Shown here one piece after another: positions 1 through 6,754 of a stretch of 64,000 nucleotides of DNA. The translations under genes were made by a program, and so were the position numbers. Below the pieces are notes generated by a model. It was not told the origin of the DNA and did no database searches. It saw only the letters and a list, made by a program, of their open reading frames with translations. The DNA is from Ottowia flava (lineage in GTDB: Bacteria; Pseudomonadota; Gammaproteobacteria; Burkholderiales; Burkholderiaceae_C), in contig NZ_JBHUEJ010000015.1 in NCBI RefSeq assembly GCF_042680565.1, positions 363,905 through 427,904 on the forward strand, in the 5' to 3' direction. Numbering within the stretch: position 1 is the first letter of the stretch; every line of letters starts with the position of its first letter.

Positions 1-122
1 GGCTCCATCATGACCCCCGCCACCAGGTAGCCCAGGATGGCGGGGAGCTTGAGCCAGCGACAGGCTGTCACTGCCAGCACGGCGGCCAGCAAGTACAGCA
101 GCGTGAGCTCAAGCGCATTCAT
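1..122 (-). CDS. Monovalent cation:proton antiporter (CPA2/KefB-like), N-terminal fragment
   Basis: Reading the reverse strand from an ATG at 122 gives 40 codons running off the window edge, beginning MNALELTLLYLLAAVLAV. A hydrophobic first helix is followed by LPAILGYLVAGV, the layout of the first two membrane segments of KefB/KefC-type K+/H+ antiporters, which sit in the inner membrane. The start lies 40 bp from kdsD and is divergent from it; a kef-type antiporter beside kdsD is a common arrangement in beta- and gammaproteobacteria. Only the N-terminus is visible, so the presence of the C-terminal TrkA-N domain and the ion specificity cannot be judged. Confidence 0.75.
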   Translation of the reverse strand, partial: MNALELTLLYLLAAVLAVTACRWLKLPAILGYLVAGVMME

Positions 123-162
123 CCACGAATGCTACTGGAACGCACTCTATAAAATCCCAAGG

Positions 163-1140
163 ATGAGTTTCGACCCTGCCCAGGCACTGCGCTTGGCCCA
201 TGAGACGCTGGCCATCGAGGCTGCCGCCGTGCTCGGCCTGCAACGCAGGCTGAACAGCGACTTTTCGCGCGCCGTAGCCATGGTGCTGGGTGTGACCGGT
301 CGCGTGGTCGTCATGGGCATGGGCAAGAGCGGCCACATCGGCCGCAAGATCGCCGCCACTCTGGCCTCCACCGGCACGCCCGCGATGTTCGTTCACCCTG
401 CCGAAGCGAGCCACGGCGACCTAGGCATGGTGATGCCGGTCGATGTGGTGCTGGCGATCTCCAACAGCGGTGAAGCCGACGAACTCACCACGCTGCTCCC
501 GCTGATCCGCCGCATGGGCGCACCTCTGGTCGCGATGACGGGCAACCCGCAATCGACACTCGGCCGCAACGCCGACCTGGTGCTGGACAGCAGCGTCGAG
601 CGGGAGGCCTGTCCCCTAAACCTTGCCCCGACGGCGAGCACCACCGCCCAAATGGCCTTGGGCGATGCGCTTGCCATGGCGCTGCTGGATGCGCGCGGTT
701 TCAAGACCGAGGACTTTGCGCGTTCGCACCCCGGTGGCGCCTTGGGGCGCCGCCTGCTGACCCGCGTAATGGACATCATGCGCAGTGGCGAGGCCGTGCC
801 ACGCGTGGGGCCGGAGGCGGACTTCAGTGTGCTGATGCGGGAGATGACGCGCAAGGGCCTGGGCGCGTCGGCCGTCGTCGACGACGATGGCCGAGCCCTG
901 GGCATCTTCACCGACGGCGATCTGCGTCGCTTGGTGGAAACCGGGCGCGATCTGCGTGCTCTGACGGCCCGTGAAGTCATGCACGGCACCCCACGGCATG
1001 TCCGTTCCGACGCTCTGGCCGCGGAGGCAGCCAAGCTGATGGAGCAGCACCGCGTCACCGTGCTGCTGGTCCACGATGCCGACGGCAGGTTGGTCGGGGC
1101 CATCAACAGCAACGACCTCATGCGTGCGAAAGTGATCTGA
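163..1140 (+). CDS. kdsD: Arabinose-5-phosphate isomerase, KpsF/GutQ family
   Basis: Converts D-ribulose 5-phosphate to D-arabinose 5-phosphate, the first step toward the KDO sugar of lipid A-core. The 325-residue protein has a SIS domain (about residues 35-180; GMGKSGHIG near 52, ISNSGEADE near 98, the PTASTTA loop near 155, SHPGGALGRR near 187) followed by two CBS domains (about 205-325). This order and length match KdsD. The in-frame reading extends upstream to position 37, but family members begin near MSFDPAQALRLA, so the ATG at 163 is chosen. The stop overlaps the kdsC start, so translation is probably coupled. Confidence 0.95.
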   Translation: MSFDPAQALRLAHETLAIEAAAVLGLQRRLNSDFSRAVAMVLGVTGRVVVMGMGKSGHIGRKIAATLASTGTPAMFVHPAEASHGDLGMVMPVDVVLAISNSGEADELTTLLPLIRRMGAPLVAMTGNPQSTLGRNADLVLDSSVEREACPLNLAPTASTTAQMALGDALAMALLDARGFKTEDFARSHPGGALGRRLLTRVMDIMRSGEAVPRVGPEADFSVLMREMTRKGLGASAVVDDDGRALGIFTDGDLRRLVETGRDLRALTAREVMHGTPRHVRSDALAAEAAKLMEQHRVTVLLVHDADGRLVGAINSNDLMRAKVI

Positions 1141-1715
1141 TGAGGCCAAGCATGCATTGGCCACCCGATACGCTGCTGGCGGCGCAAGGCATTCGCGTCG
1201 TCTTCTTTGACGTCGATGGCGTATTGACCGACGGGGGTCTGTATTTTTCCGCTGAGGGTGAAACGCTGAAGCGTTTTCATACCCTTGACGGCCATGGGAT
1301 CAAATTGCTGGCACAGGCTGGCATTGTGCCGGCAGTCATCTCCGGCCGTGACTCCGCCGCGCTGCGCAAACGGCTTGGCGCGCTGGGGGTATCCCATGCC
1401 CGACTGGGCACTGAGGACAAGTTGCCGGCTGCCGAAGCGCTGCTGGCCGAATTGGGCCTCACGTGGCAGGAGGCGGCAGCGATGGGCGATGACTGGCCAG
1501 ATTTGCCCGTGATGGCGCGTGCTGCCTTTTCCTGCGCGCCGCCGGGTGCTCACGCCGAGGCATTGGCGGTAGCGACCTACGTAACCCGGGCCCGTGCCGG
1601 CGAGGGGGCTGCGCGCGAGCTGTGCGACCTGTTGCTGGTGGCGAGTGGACAGTACGACCGCCTGCTGAACACCCATCTTCAGATCGGCCTGGCTGACACG
1701 GAAAGCTCGACATGA
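1140..1715 (+). CDS. kdsC: 3-deoxy-D-manno-octulosonate 8-phosphate phosphatase
   Basis: HAD-superfamily phosphatase that releases KDO from KDO-8-phosphate in the cytoplasm. The 191-residue protein carries FFDVDGVLTDGG (motif I, nucleophile Asp near 24), a VISGRDS motif II, a Lys in TEDKLPA, and MGDDWPDLPVM (motif IV). No extra cap domain is present, as expected for the tetrameric C0-type KdsC. The ATG at 1140 shares its first base with the kdsD stop; an in-frame ATG 12 bp downstream is an alternative start. The gene ends in an ATGA overlap with lptC, so kdsD-kdsC-lptC form one operon. Confidence 0.95.
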   Translation: MRPSMHWPPDTLLAAQGIRVVFFDVDGVLTDGGLYFSAEGETLKRFHTLDGHGIKLLAQAGIVPAVISGRDSAALRKRLGALGVSHARLGTEDKLPAAEALLAELGLTWQEAAAMGDDWPDLPVMARAAFSCAPPGAHAEALAVATYVTRARAGEGAARELCDLLLVASGQYDRLLNTHLQIGLADTESST

Positions 1716-2341
1716 CCGAATCGCGCCTGATGCGCATTGGCCGCGACCAGCTTTCGACTTGGTTGCCTGCCCTGTTGATGATGCTGTTCGCCCTTGGGAC
1801 TTGGTGGCTCGTGCGCAGCGCGCCCAAGTTCGCAACCGATGCGCAGCCTCGCGCCGTGTCCAAGGAGCCGGATTACTTTATGCAGCAGTTCCGGGTGCGC
1901 AGCTTCGACGCCAACGGTCGCATGACGTCCGATCTCACGGGCGTGGAGGGTCACCATTTCCCTGTCACCGATACGCTGGAGGTCAAGGATCCGCATATGC
2001 GCTCGATCGACGCACGGGGGCGCGTCACGGTCGGCACCGCATTGCGCGGCGTTTCGAACAGCGATGGTTCGGAAATTCAGCTCTACGGCAACGCGGTGGT
2101 GGTGCGCGAGCCGATCACCCGCCCGGATGGCACCGTCGTGCCGCGCTTGGAGTTCCGCGGCGACTATCTGCATGCGTTTGTCGACGAAGACAGGGTGAGC
2201 TCCGACAAACCCGTCGAATTGCTGCGCGGCACCGACCGCTTCGTGGGCGACCAGTTCGAGTACAACGACAAGACCGGCGTTGCCCAGCTGAAGGGGCGGG
2301 TACGCGGCGTGCTGCAGCCCAAGCCTTCGGCCAAACCCTAG
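1712..2341 (+). CDS. lptC: LPS export ABC transporter periplasmic protein LptC
   Basis: Bitopic inner-membrane protein that hands LPS from LptB2FG to LptA. The 209-residue protein has one N-terminal membrane anchor (about residues 18-37, rich in Leu/Met/Trp) and a periplasmic beta-jellyroll part containing DLTGVEGHHFPVTDTLEVKDP and a C-terminal stretch ending in a basic tail. Length and topology fit LptC. The ATGA overlap with kdsC supports co-expression. In many betaproteobacteria lptA, lptB and rpoN follow; here an SDR gene and then a terminator follow, so the remaining lpt genes must be elsewhere. Confidence 0.9.
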   Translation: MTESRLMRIGRDQLSTWLPALLMMLFALGTWWLVRSAPKFATDAQPRAVSKEPDYFMQQFRVRSFDANGRMTSDLTGVEGHHFPVTDTLEVKDPHMRSIDARGRVTVGTALRGVSNSDGSEIQLYGNAVVVREPITRPDGTVVPRLEFRGDYLHAFVDEDRVSSDKPVELLRGTDRFVGDQFEYNDKTGVAQLKGRVRGVLQPKPSAKP

Positions 2342-2346
2342 CCTGA

Positions 2347-3141
2347 ATGCGCTCGGGCCAGCCCCCACCCCCGTTGGCGTTCATCACCGGCGCATCGAGC
2401 GGCATCGGACAGGCATTGGCGCTGCGCTACCGACAGGCGGGCTGGCGCGTCGCCCTGATTGCGCGCCGCAAAGAGGCCATGCAGGCCTGGACGCTGGCCC
2501 AGGGTTGGTCACCTGACTGCTTCAGGATCTATGCTGCAGACGTGTCGGCGCCGGATGAGGTCATCGCCGCTGCGCAGGCGTGTCTGGCCGAGCAAGGGTT
2601 GCCCGACGTTGTAATCGCCAACGCGGGCATCAGCATTGGCATGGACACCGCCGAACACAGCGACCTTGACGTCATGTCACGCACGCTGGCGACCAACAAC
2701 ATCGGCATGGCAGCGACATTCCACCCATTCGTGGCGCCCATGCGTCAGCGTGGCAGTGGACGACTTGTAGGCATCGCCAGCGTCGCAGCCGTTCGTGGCC
2801 TACCCGGTCACGGGGCGTACTGCGCCAGCAAAGCCGGCGTCGTCAGCTACTGCGAGAGCCTGCGCGGCGAACTGCGCGGTTCGGGTGTCAAGGTGTTGAC
2901 GATCGCCCCTGGCTTCATAGACACGCCGCTCACTCGGGGCAACCGCTATCCGATGCCTTTCCTGATGTCTGCACCTGCATTTGCCAACCAGGCCTTTCGC
3001 GCCATCCAGGCTGGCCGGAGCTACTGCGTCATTCCCTGGCAGATGGGCGTGGTCGCCAAGTTGATGCGCGCACTGCCCAATGCCATGTTCGATCGGCTGA
3101 TGCACGGTCGAGGGCGCAAAGCGCGCGAGGGCGAGGTTTGA
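2347..3141 (+). CDS. SDR family NAD(P)-dependent oxidoreductase
   Basis: Classical short-chain dehydrogenase of 264 residues. The cofactor motif TGASSGIG is at about 15-22, NAG(I) near 94, catalytic Ser in GIASVAAVRG near 142, and YCASK (Tyr/Lys pair) near 157-161. The C-terminus is basic and hydrophobic, as in SDRs acting on lipid or acyl substrates, but the substrate cannot be inferred. It starts 5 bp after lptC, so it probably rides on the LPS operon and is its last gene: a bidirectional terminator lies 60 bp downstream. Confidence 0.9.
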   Translation: MRSGQPPPPLAFITGASSGIGQALALRYRQAGWRVALIARRKEAMQAWTLAQGWSPDCFRIYAADVSAPDEVIAAAQACLAEQGLPDVVIANAGISIGMDTAEHSDLDVMSRTLATNNIGMAATFHPFVAPMRQRGSGRLVGIASVAAVRGLPGHGAYCASKAGVVSYCESLRGELRGSGVKVLTIAPGFIDTPLTRGNRYPMPFLMSAPAFANQAFRAIQAGRSYCVIPWQMGVVAKLMRALPNAMFDRLMHGRGRKAREGEV

Positions 3142-3203
3142 CTTCCATGCGCAAGCATGCAGCGCACTGGACACACCCTTTGGACGGATTAAGCGTCACC
3201 CAC

Positions 3204-3227
3204 GAAAAAGGCCCCTAAGGGGCCTTT
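3204..3227. terminator. Bidirectional intrinsic terminator
   Basis: A perfect inverted repeat AAAGGCCCC-TA-GGGGCCTTT flanked by an A-run on the left and T-run on the right. It lies between the convergent SDR gene (plus) and the RRM gene (minus) and can end transcription from both sides. Confidence 0.85.
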
Positions 3228-3264
3228 CAGTGCGCGTATCGCAGACGTGAGATTCGACGAACGA

Positions 3265-3849
3265 TCAATAGTCGTCGCCACCGTCGCGGCCGCCACCGTC
3301 GTAACGGTCGTCGCGGCGACCGCCGCCACCACCGTAACCGCCTTCGCGACGACCACCGCCAGCGCCACCGCCACGCGGACCTGCGCCATAGGGGCTGCGG
3401 AAGCTGCCATCGCCGCCACCGCCATCACGGCTGCCACCGTAGCCACCGCCGCCTTCGCGACGACCGCCACCGTAACCGCCGCCGCCGCCTTCGCGACGAC
3501 CACCGCCGTAGCCGCCACCGCCACCGCCACCGTAACCACCACCGCCACCACCGTAGCCGCCACCGCCACCGCCGTACCCACCGGAGCGGGGAGGACGTGC
3601 TTCCATCGGGCGTGCTTCGTTCACGACCACGTTGCGGCCGCCCAGCGACTGACCGTTCATGCCGTTGATGGCGGCTTGCGCCTCATCATCGCTGCCCATT
3701 TCGACGAAACCAAAGCCCTTGGAGCGACCGGTATCGCGCTCCATCATCACCTTGGCGCTCGTGACCGAGCCAAACTCGGCAAAGGCTTGCTCCAGATCGG
3801 CGTCGCGCACCGAATACGGCAAGTTGCCGACGTACAGTTTGTTGCCCAT
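3265..3849 (-). CDS. Glycine-rich RRM RNA-binding protein
   Basis: A single RNA-recognition motif (residues 1-80) followed by a Gly/Tyr/Arg-rich tail, 194 residues in all. RNP2 is KLYVGNLPY at the N-terminus and RNP1 is KGFGFVEM near 42-49. The tail contains many GGYGGG and GGRREGG units and ends in acidic RYDGGGRDGGDDY. This is the bacterial/cyanobacterial Rbp type, thought to bind RNA during cold or stress responses. The ATG at 3849 is chosen because RNP2 follows at once and an AGGAG ribosome site lies 8-10 bp upstream; an in-frame extension to 3873 lacks this. A good promoter lies about 140 bp upstream. Confidence 0.92.
   Translation of the reverse strand: MGNKLYVGNLPYSVRDADLEQAFAEFGSVTSAKVMMERDTGRSKGFGFVEMGSDDEAQAAINGMNGQSLGGRNVVVNEARPMEARPPRSGGYGGGGGGYGGGGGGYGGGGGGGYGGGRREGGGGGYGGGRREGGGGYGGSRDGGGGDGSFRSPYGAGPRGGGAGGGRREGGYGGGGGRRDDRYDGGGRDGGDDY
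3270..3590 (-). repeat. Coding tandem repeat (Gly/Tyr/Arg-rich tail)
   Basis: Degenerate repeats of codons for GGYGGG/GGGGR units within the RRM gene, rich in CCGCCACC on the plus strand. Such runs are prone to slippage, so tail length may vary between strains. Confidence 0.8.
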
Positions 3850-3990
3850 TAAACAGGGACTCCTCAAAGACAAAAGAAAAGCGATGGAGTCCGCAAACCG
3901 CCTTCGACGAAGCTGCGCTGGGCCGGCAAGGAAGGGAGACTGACTGAGTTCACCGCAAAGACCACAAGATGTGCCAAGTGCACATGGCCA

Positions 3991-4019
3991 GAATTATGCG
4001 GCAGAACGCCCAAAGTCAA
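3991..4019 (-). promoter_or_regulatory. Sigma70 promoter for the RRM gene
   Basis: On the minus strand, TTGACT (4019-4014) and TAATTC (3996-3991) are separated by exactly 17 bp. Transcription would start near 3984, giving a leader of about 135 nt before the RRM start codon. Confidence 0.75.
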
Positions 4020-4071
4020 GCATCCGGATAATCCCCGACCAAAATAAATGGCTATTCGGCGCTGGGGCCTG

Positions 4072-4102
4072 TTGTACGCGCGACACGCCAGGCGCCTAGA
4101 AT
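4072..4102 (+). promoter_or_regulatory. Possible promoter for the GDT1-type exporter
   Basis: TTGTAC (4072-4077) and TAGAAT (4097-4102) with a 19-bp spacer. The -10 is good but the spacing is long, so this is tentative. Confidence 0.35.
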
Positions 4103-4210
4103 GCGCCTCCCGCGCCCGCCTTGCCCGGCCCCGAACTGCCAAAAAAGCGTTTCTGCCCCTGGCTCCGCCGCCCGCTTCGACTCACCCTCTTCCCAGAAAT
4201 CAAGCACCGG

Positions 4211-4780
4211 ATGGAAGCCTTTCTGATATCCACAGGCATCGTCGCCCTCGCCGAAATGGGCGACAAGACCCAGTTGCTGTCCCTGATCCTCGCCGCACGC
4301 TTTCGCAAGCCTTGGCCGATCGTCCTCGGCATCCTGGTCGCCACGCTGGTCAACCACGCGCTGGCTGGGGCGGTGGGCAGTTGGGTAACCACCTTTCTTG
4401 GGCCCGACGTGCTGCGCTGGGTGTTGGGGTTGTCGTTCATCGCCATGGCGATCTGGATGTTGATTCCCGACAAGTTGGACGACAGCGACACCCCCTCCAG
4501 CACCGGCAGCCTGGGCGTCTTTGGGACCACGGTGGTCGCGTTCTTCCTTGCCGAGATGGGCGACAAGACCCAGATCGCCACCGTGGCCCTCGCCGCGCAG
4601 TACAAGGCCTGGTTCGCCGTGGTGGCGGGCACCACCCTGGGCATGATGCTGGCCAATGCGCCCGTCGTCTGGTTTGGCGACAAACTGGTCAAGAAGGTGC
4701 CCATCCGCGTGGTGCACACGGTGTCGGCGGCCATTTTTGCAGCACTGGGTGTAGTAGCACTGATCGGCTGGGGGCAGTAA
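4211..4780 (+). CDS. TMEM165/GDT1 family (UPF0016) cation exporter
   Basis: Inner-membrane protein of 189 residues with about six helices in two homologous halves. Each half carries the signature EMGDKTQ (near residues 15-21 and 117-123), whose acidic residues are the proposed ion-binding site. Bacterial relatives (MneA, Mnx) export Mn2+ or exchange Ca2+/Mn2+ for H+; manganese export is therefore the likely role, by family. The ATG at 4211 puts the first motif at its usual place; an in-frame extension to 4121 has no family support. It is monocistronic, followed by the metX riboswitch. Confidence 0.9.
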   Translation: MEAFLISTGIVALAEMGDKTQLLSLILAARFRKPWPIVLGILVATLVNHALAGAVGSWVTTFLGPDVLRWVLGLSFIAMAIWMLIPDKLDDSDTPSSTGSLGVFGTTVVAFFLAEMGDKTQIATVALAAQYKAWFAVVAGTTLGMMLANAPVVWFGDKLVKKVPIRVVHTVSAAIFAALGVVALIGWGQ

Positions 4781-4797
4781 GGCGCCGCCTGGCGCGC

Positions 4798-4803
4798 TAT
4801 ACT
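4798..4803 (+). promoter_or_regulatory. Possible -10 box of the metX leader
   Basis: TATACT lies 8 bp before the riboswitch. No good -35 is visible 17 bp upstream (CAGTAA), so the promoter may rely on an activator or an extended contact. Confidence 0.35.
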
Positions 4804-4810
4804 GACCCTT

Positions 4811-4867
4811 CAGCGCCGATTTGCCTCAGCTTGCGGGCGCTCAATAAATTCCGCTAAAACCGAGCGC
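4811..4867 (+). ncRNA. SAM-II (SAM-alpha)-like riboswitch in the metX leader
   Basis: The segment follows the SAM-II layout: stem P1 AGCGCC (4812-4817) pairs perfectly with GGCGCT (4836-4841). Its loop begins GATTTG and ends GCTTGC, and the 3' part contains AATAAAT and GCTAAAA, all hallmark conserved stretches. A pseudoknot is available between loop bases GCCTC (4823-4827) and GAGCGC (4862-4867, one bulge). SAM-II aptamers sense S-adenosylmethionine and commonly precede metA/metX, which is the next gene. An intrinsic terminator follows 8 nt later, suggesting transcription attenuation when SAM is high. GAGCGC (4862-4867) can alternatively pair with GCGCTC (4837-4842), which would break P1. Confidence 0.85.
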
Positions 4868-4874
4868 ATGAAAG

Positions 4875-4906
4875 ACCCGGCGCCGTTTTGGCGAACCGGG
4901 TTTTTT
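4875..4906 (+). terminator. Intrinsic terminator in the metX leader (riboswitch expression platform)
   Basis: Stem ACCCGG/CCGGGT plus CGCC/GGCG with a 2-nt AA bulge and a GTTTT loop, followed by six Ts (4901-4906). It lies between the SAM-II-like aptamer and the metX start codon, so it should control read-through into metX-metW. Confidence 0.85.
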
Positions 4907-4915
4907 GTTGCCACC

Positions 4916-6109
4916 ATGTCGTTCATCGTTTCGCCGCAAACCCTGCAGTTCGACGCACCGCTGCCCTTGCAGAGTGGCGCGTCGATCCGCGGCTATTCGC
5001 TCACCTACGAAACCTACGGGCAGCTCAACGCCGCGCGCGACAACGCGGTGCTGGTCTGCCACGCGCTCAATGCGTCGCACCACGTCGCCGGCACGCACGA
5101 GGGCCAGCCGCGCAGCGAAGGCTGGTGGGACAACATGATCGGCCCGGGCAAGCCGGTCGATACCAACCGCTTCTTCGTCATCGGCGTCAACAACCTGGGC
5201 TCATGCTTCGGCAGCACCGGGCCGATGCACACGAACCCCGACACCGGCCGCGTCTACGGCGCCGACTTTCCGGTGGTCACGGTCGAGGACTGGGTCAACG
5301 CGCAAGCCCGCCTGCTCGATGCGCTCGGCATCCAGCAGTTGGCGGCCGTCATGGGCGGCAGCCTCGGCGGCATGCAGGCGCTGTCGTGGGCGCTTCAGTA
5401 CCCCGACCGCATGCGCCACGCTGTGGTGGTGGCCAGCGCGCCCAATCTGTCGGCCGAAAACATCGCGTTCAACGAGGTGGCGCGCCGCGCCATCGTCACT
5501 GACCCCGATTTCCACGGCGGCAACTTCTACGACCACGGCGTCGTGCCCAAGCGCGGACTGCGCATTGCGCGCATGGTCGGGCACATCACCTACCTCTCGG
5601 ACGATGTGATGAACGAGAAATTCGGCCGCCAGCTGCGCGACGCGGTGGCCGAGAACGTCAACGGCTACCGCTTCAGCACGCAGGACGTCGAGTTCCAGAT
5701 CGAAAGCTACCTGCGCCACCAGGGCGACAAGTTCAGCGACTATTTCGACGCCAATACCTACCTGCTGATCACGCGCGCACTCGACTATTTCGACCCGGCG
5801 CGCGCCTTTGGCGGGGACCTCACGCAGGCGCTGGCGCGTGCAACGGCCAAGTTCCTGCTGGTCAGCTTCACCACCGACTGGCGCTTTTCGCCAGCGCGCA
5901 GCCGCGAGATCGTCAAGGCGCTGCTGGAGAACGACCGCGACGTCAGTTACGCCGAGATCGACGCGCCCCACGGGCACGACGCCTTCCTGCTGGAGGATTC
6001 GCGTTATCTGAACCTTGTCAGATCCTATTTTGATAGCATGCTGCGCGCACCTGATAAGGGCCAGACGCCAAAAACGCATGAAACTCAGGCAACGGGAGTG
6101 CACTCATGA
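4916..6109 (+). CDS. metX: Homoserine O-acyltransferase MetX
   Basis: Alpha/beta-hydrolase that acylates L-homoserine, the committed step to methionine. In the 397-residue protein the nucleophile elbow GGSLGGM places Ser near 149, an Asp lies in the TTDWRFSP region (near 320), and His near 354 is in APHGHDAFLLE. Start ATG 4916 gives the family N-terminus MSFIVSPQTLQF; the in-frame ATG at 4868 lies between aptamer and terminator and is not credible. It overlaps metW by ATGA. MetX proteins paired with MetW are often succinyltransferases rather than acetyltransferases; the sequence alone does not settle this. Controlled by the SAM-II-like leader. Confidence 0.95.
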   Translation: MSFIVSPQTLQFDAPLPLQSGASIRGYSLTYETYGQLNAARDNAVLVCHALNASHHVAGTHEGQPRSEGWWDNMIGPGKPVDTNRFFVIGVNNLGSCFGSTGPMHTNPDTGRVYGADFPVVTVEDWVNAQARLLDALGIQQLAAVMGGSLGGMQALSWALQYPDRMRHAVVVASAPNLSAENIAFNEVARRAIVTDPDFHGGNFYDHGVVPKRGLRIARMVGHITYLSDDVMNEKFGRQLRDAVAENVNGYRFSTQDVEFQIESYLRHQGDKFSDYFDANTYLLITRALDYFDPARAFGGDLTQALARATAKFLLVSFTTDWRFSPARSREIVKALLENDRDVSYAEIDAPHGHDAFLLEDSRYLNLVRSYFDSMLRAPDKGQTPKTHETQATGVHS

Positions 6110-6690
6110 GCGACACCGCTGTGCTCCGCTCGATCGCCCGGCTGGTGCCTGAAGGCTCGCGCGTGCTCGACCTGGGCTGTGGCGACGGCGCCCTGCTCGA
6201 CCTGCTCACGCGGGAAAAGGGCTGCACTGGCTACGGCATCGAGATCGACGACGACAACGTACTCGCCTGCGTGCAGCGCGGCATCAACGTGCTGCAGCTC
6301 AACCTGCACCAGGGGCTGAAAGCGTTCCAGGACCAGAGCTTTGACGTCGTCCTGCAGATCGACACCTTGCAGCACCTGCGCAACGCCGAAGTCATGCTGC
6401 GCGAAACCGCCCGCGTCGGCCGCATGGGCATCGTCGCCTTCCCCAACTTCGCCCACTGGCCCAATCGCCTGTCGGTGTTGCGCGGGCGCATGCCGGTCAC
6501 GCGTCGCCTGCCCTACCAGTGGTACGACACGCCGAACATCCGCGTCGGTACCTATCGCGACTTTGACGCGCTGGCGCGCAAGAACGGCTTGCGCGTGCTC
6601 GACAGCTTTGGCCTGCAGGACGGCCACGAGGTGCGCACACTTCCCAACCTGCGTGCGGCCACGGCGGTGTTCAAGCTCAGCGGAAGTTGA
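6106..6690 (+). CDS. metW: Methionine biosynthesis protein MetW
   Basis: Methyltransferase-fold protein of 194 residues. The SAM-type loop VLDLGCGDGALLDLL is near residues 19-33 and EIDDDNV near 46; the family features PNFAHWPNR and PYQWYDTPNIR are also present. MetW is needed for activity of its MetX partner in several proteobacteria and is thought to bind it. The ATG overlaps the metX stop (ATGA), so the pair is translationally coupled and shares the riboswitch control. Confidence 0.95.
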   Translation: MSDTAVLRSIARLVPEGSRVLDLGCGDGALLDLLTREKGCTGYGIEIDDDNVLACVQRGINVLQLNLHQGLKAFQDQSFDVVLQIDTLQHLRNAEVMLRETARVGRMGIVAFPNFAHWPNRLSVLRGRMPVTRRLPYQWYDTPNIRVGTYRDFDALARKNGLRVLDSFGLQDGHEVRTLPNLRAATAVFKLSGS

Positions 6691-6713
6691 ATGCCATCTG
6701 GCTGAAGCGCTTG

Positions 6714-6746
6714 TGCAGCGAGCGCAAGCAGCTACTGTTTCCATAG
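6714..6746 (-). repeat. TAGCTGC interspersed repeat, copy 1
   Basis: Minus-strand core TAGCTGCTTGCGCT (6734-6721) with the usual CTATGGAAACAG lead-in. It lies between metW and the amidase. Confidence 0.75.
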
Positions 6747-6754
6747 TGACGACG

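Larger units (their letters stand above)
3850..4210. other. Divergent intergenic region between the RRM gene and the GDT1-type exporter
   Basis: About 360 bp without a gene. It holds the long leader (about 135 nt) and promoter of the RRM gene on the minus strand and a possible weak promoter for the exporter on the plus strand. Near the expected 5' end of the RRM transcript a small hairpin can form (TGTGC at 3970-3974 with GCACA at 3980-3984). I see no yybP-ykoY-type manganese riboswitch signature in front of the exporter. Confidence 0.6.

Noticed and set aside
393..1835. Long antisense reading frame opposite kdsD/kdsC
   Set aside because: A shadow of high-GC codon bias; no family motifs, and the opposite strand has clear genes.
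3270..3590. CRISPR-like periodicity
   Set aside because: The periodic sequence is the coding Gly-rich tail of the RRM protein; there are no unique spacers.
4021..4210. Manganese (yybP-ykoY) riboswitch before the GDT1-type exporter
   Set aside because: Searched because of the family, but the conserved motifs are not visible.
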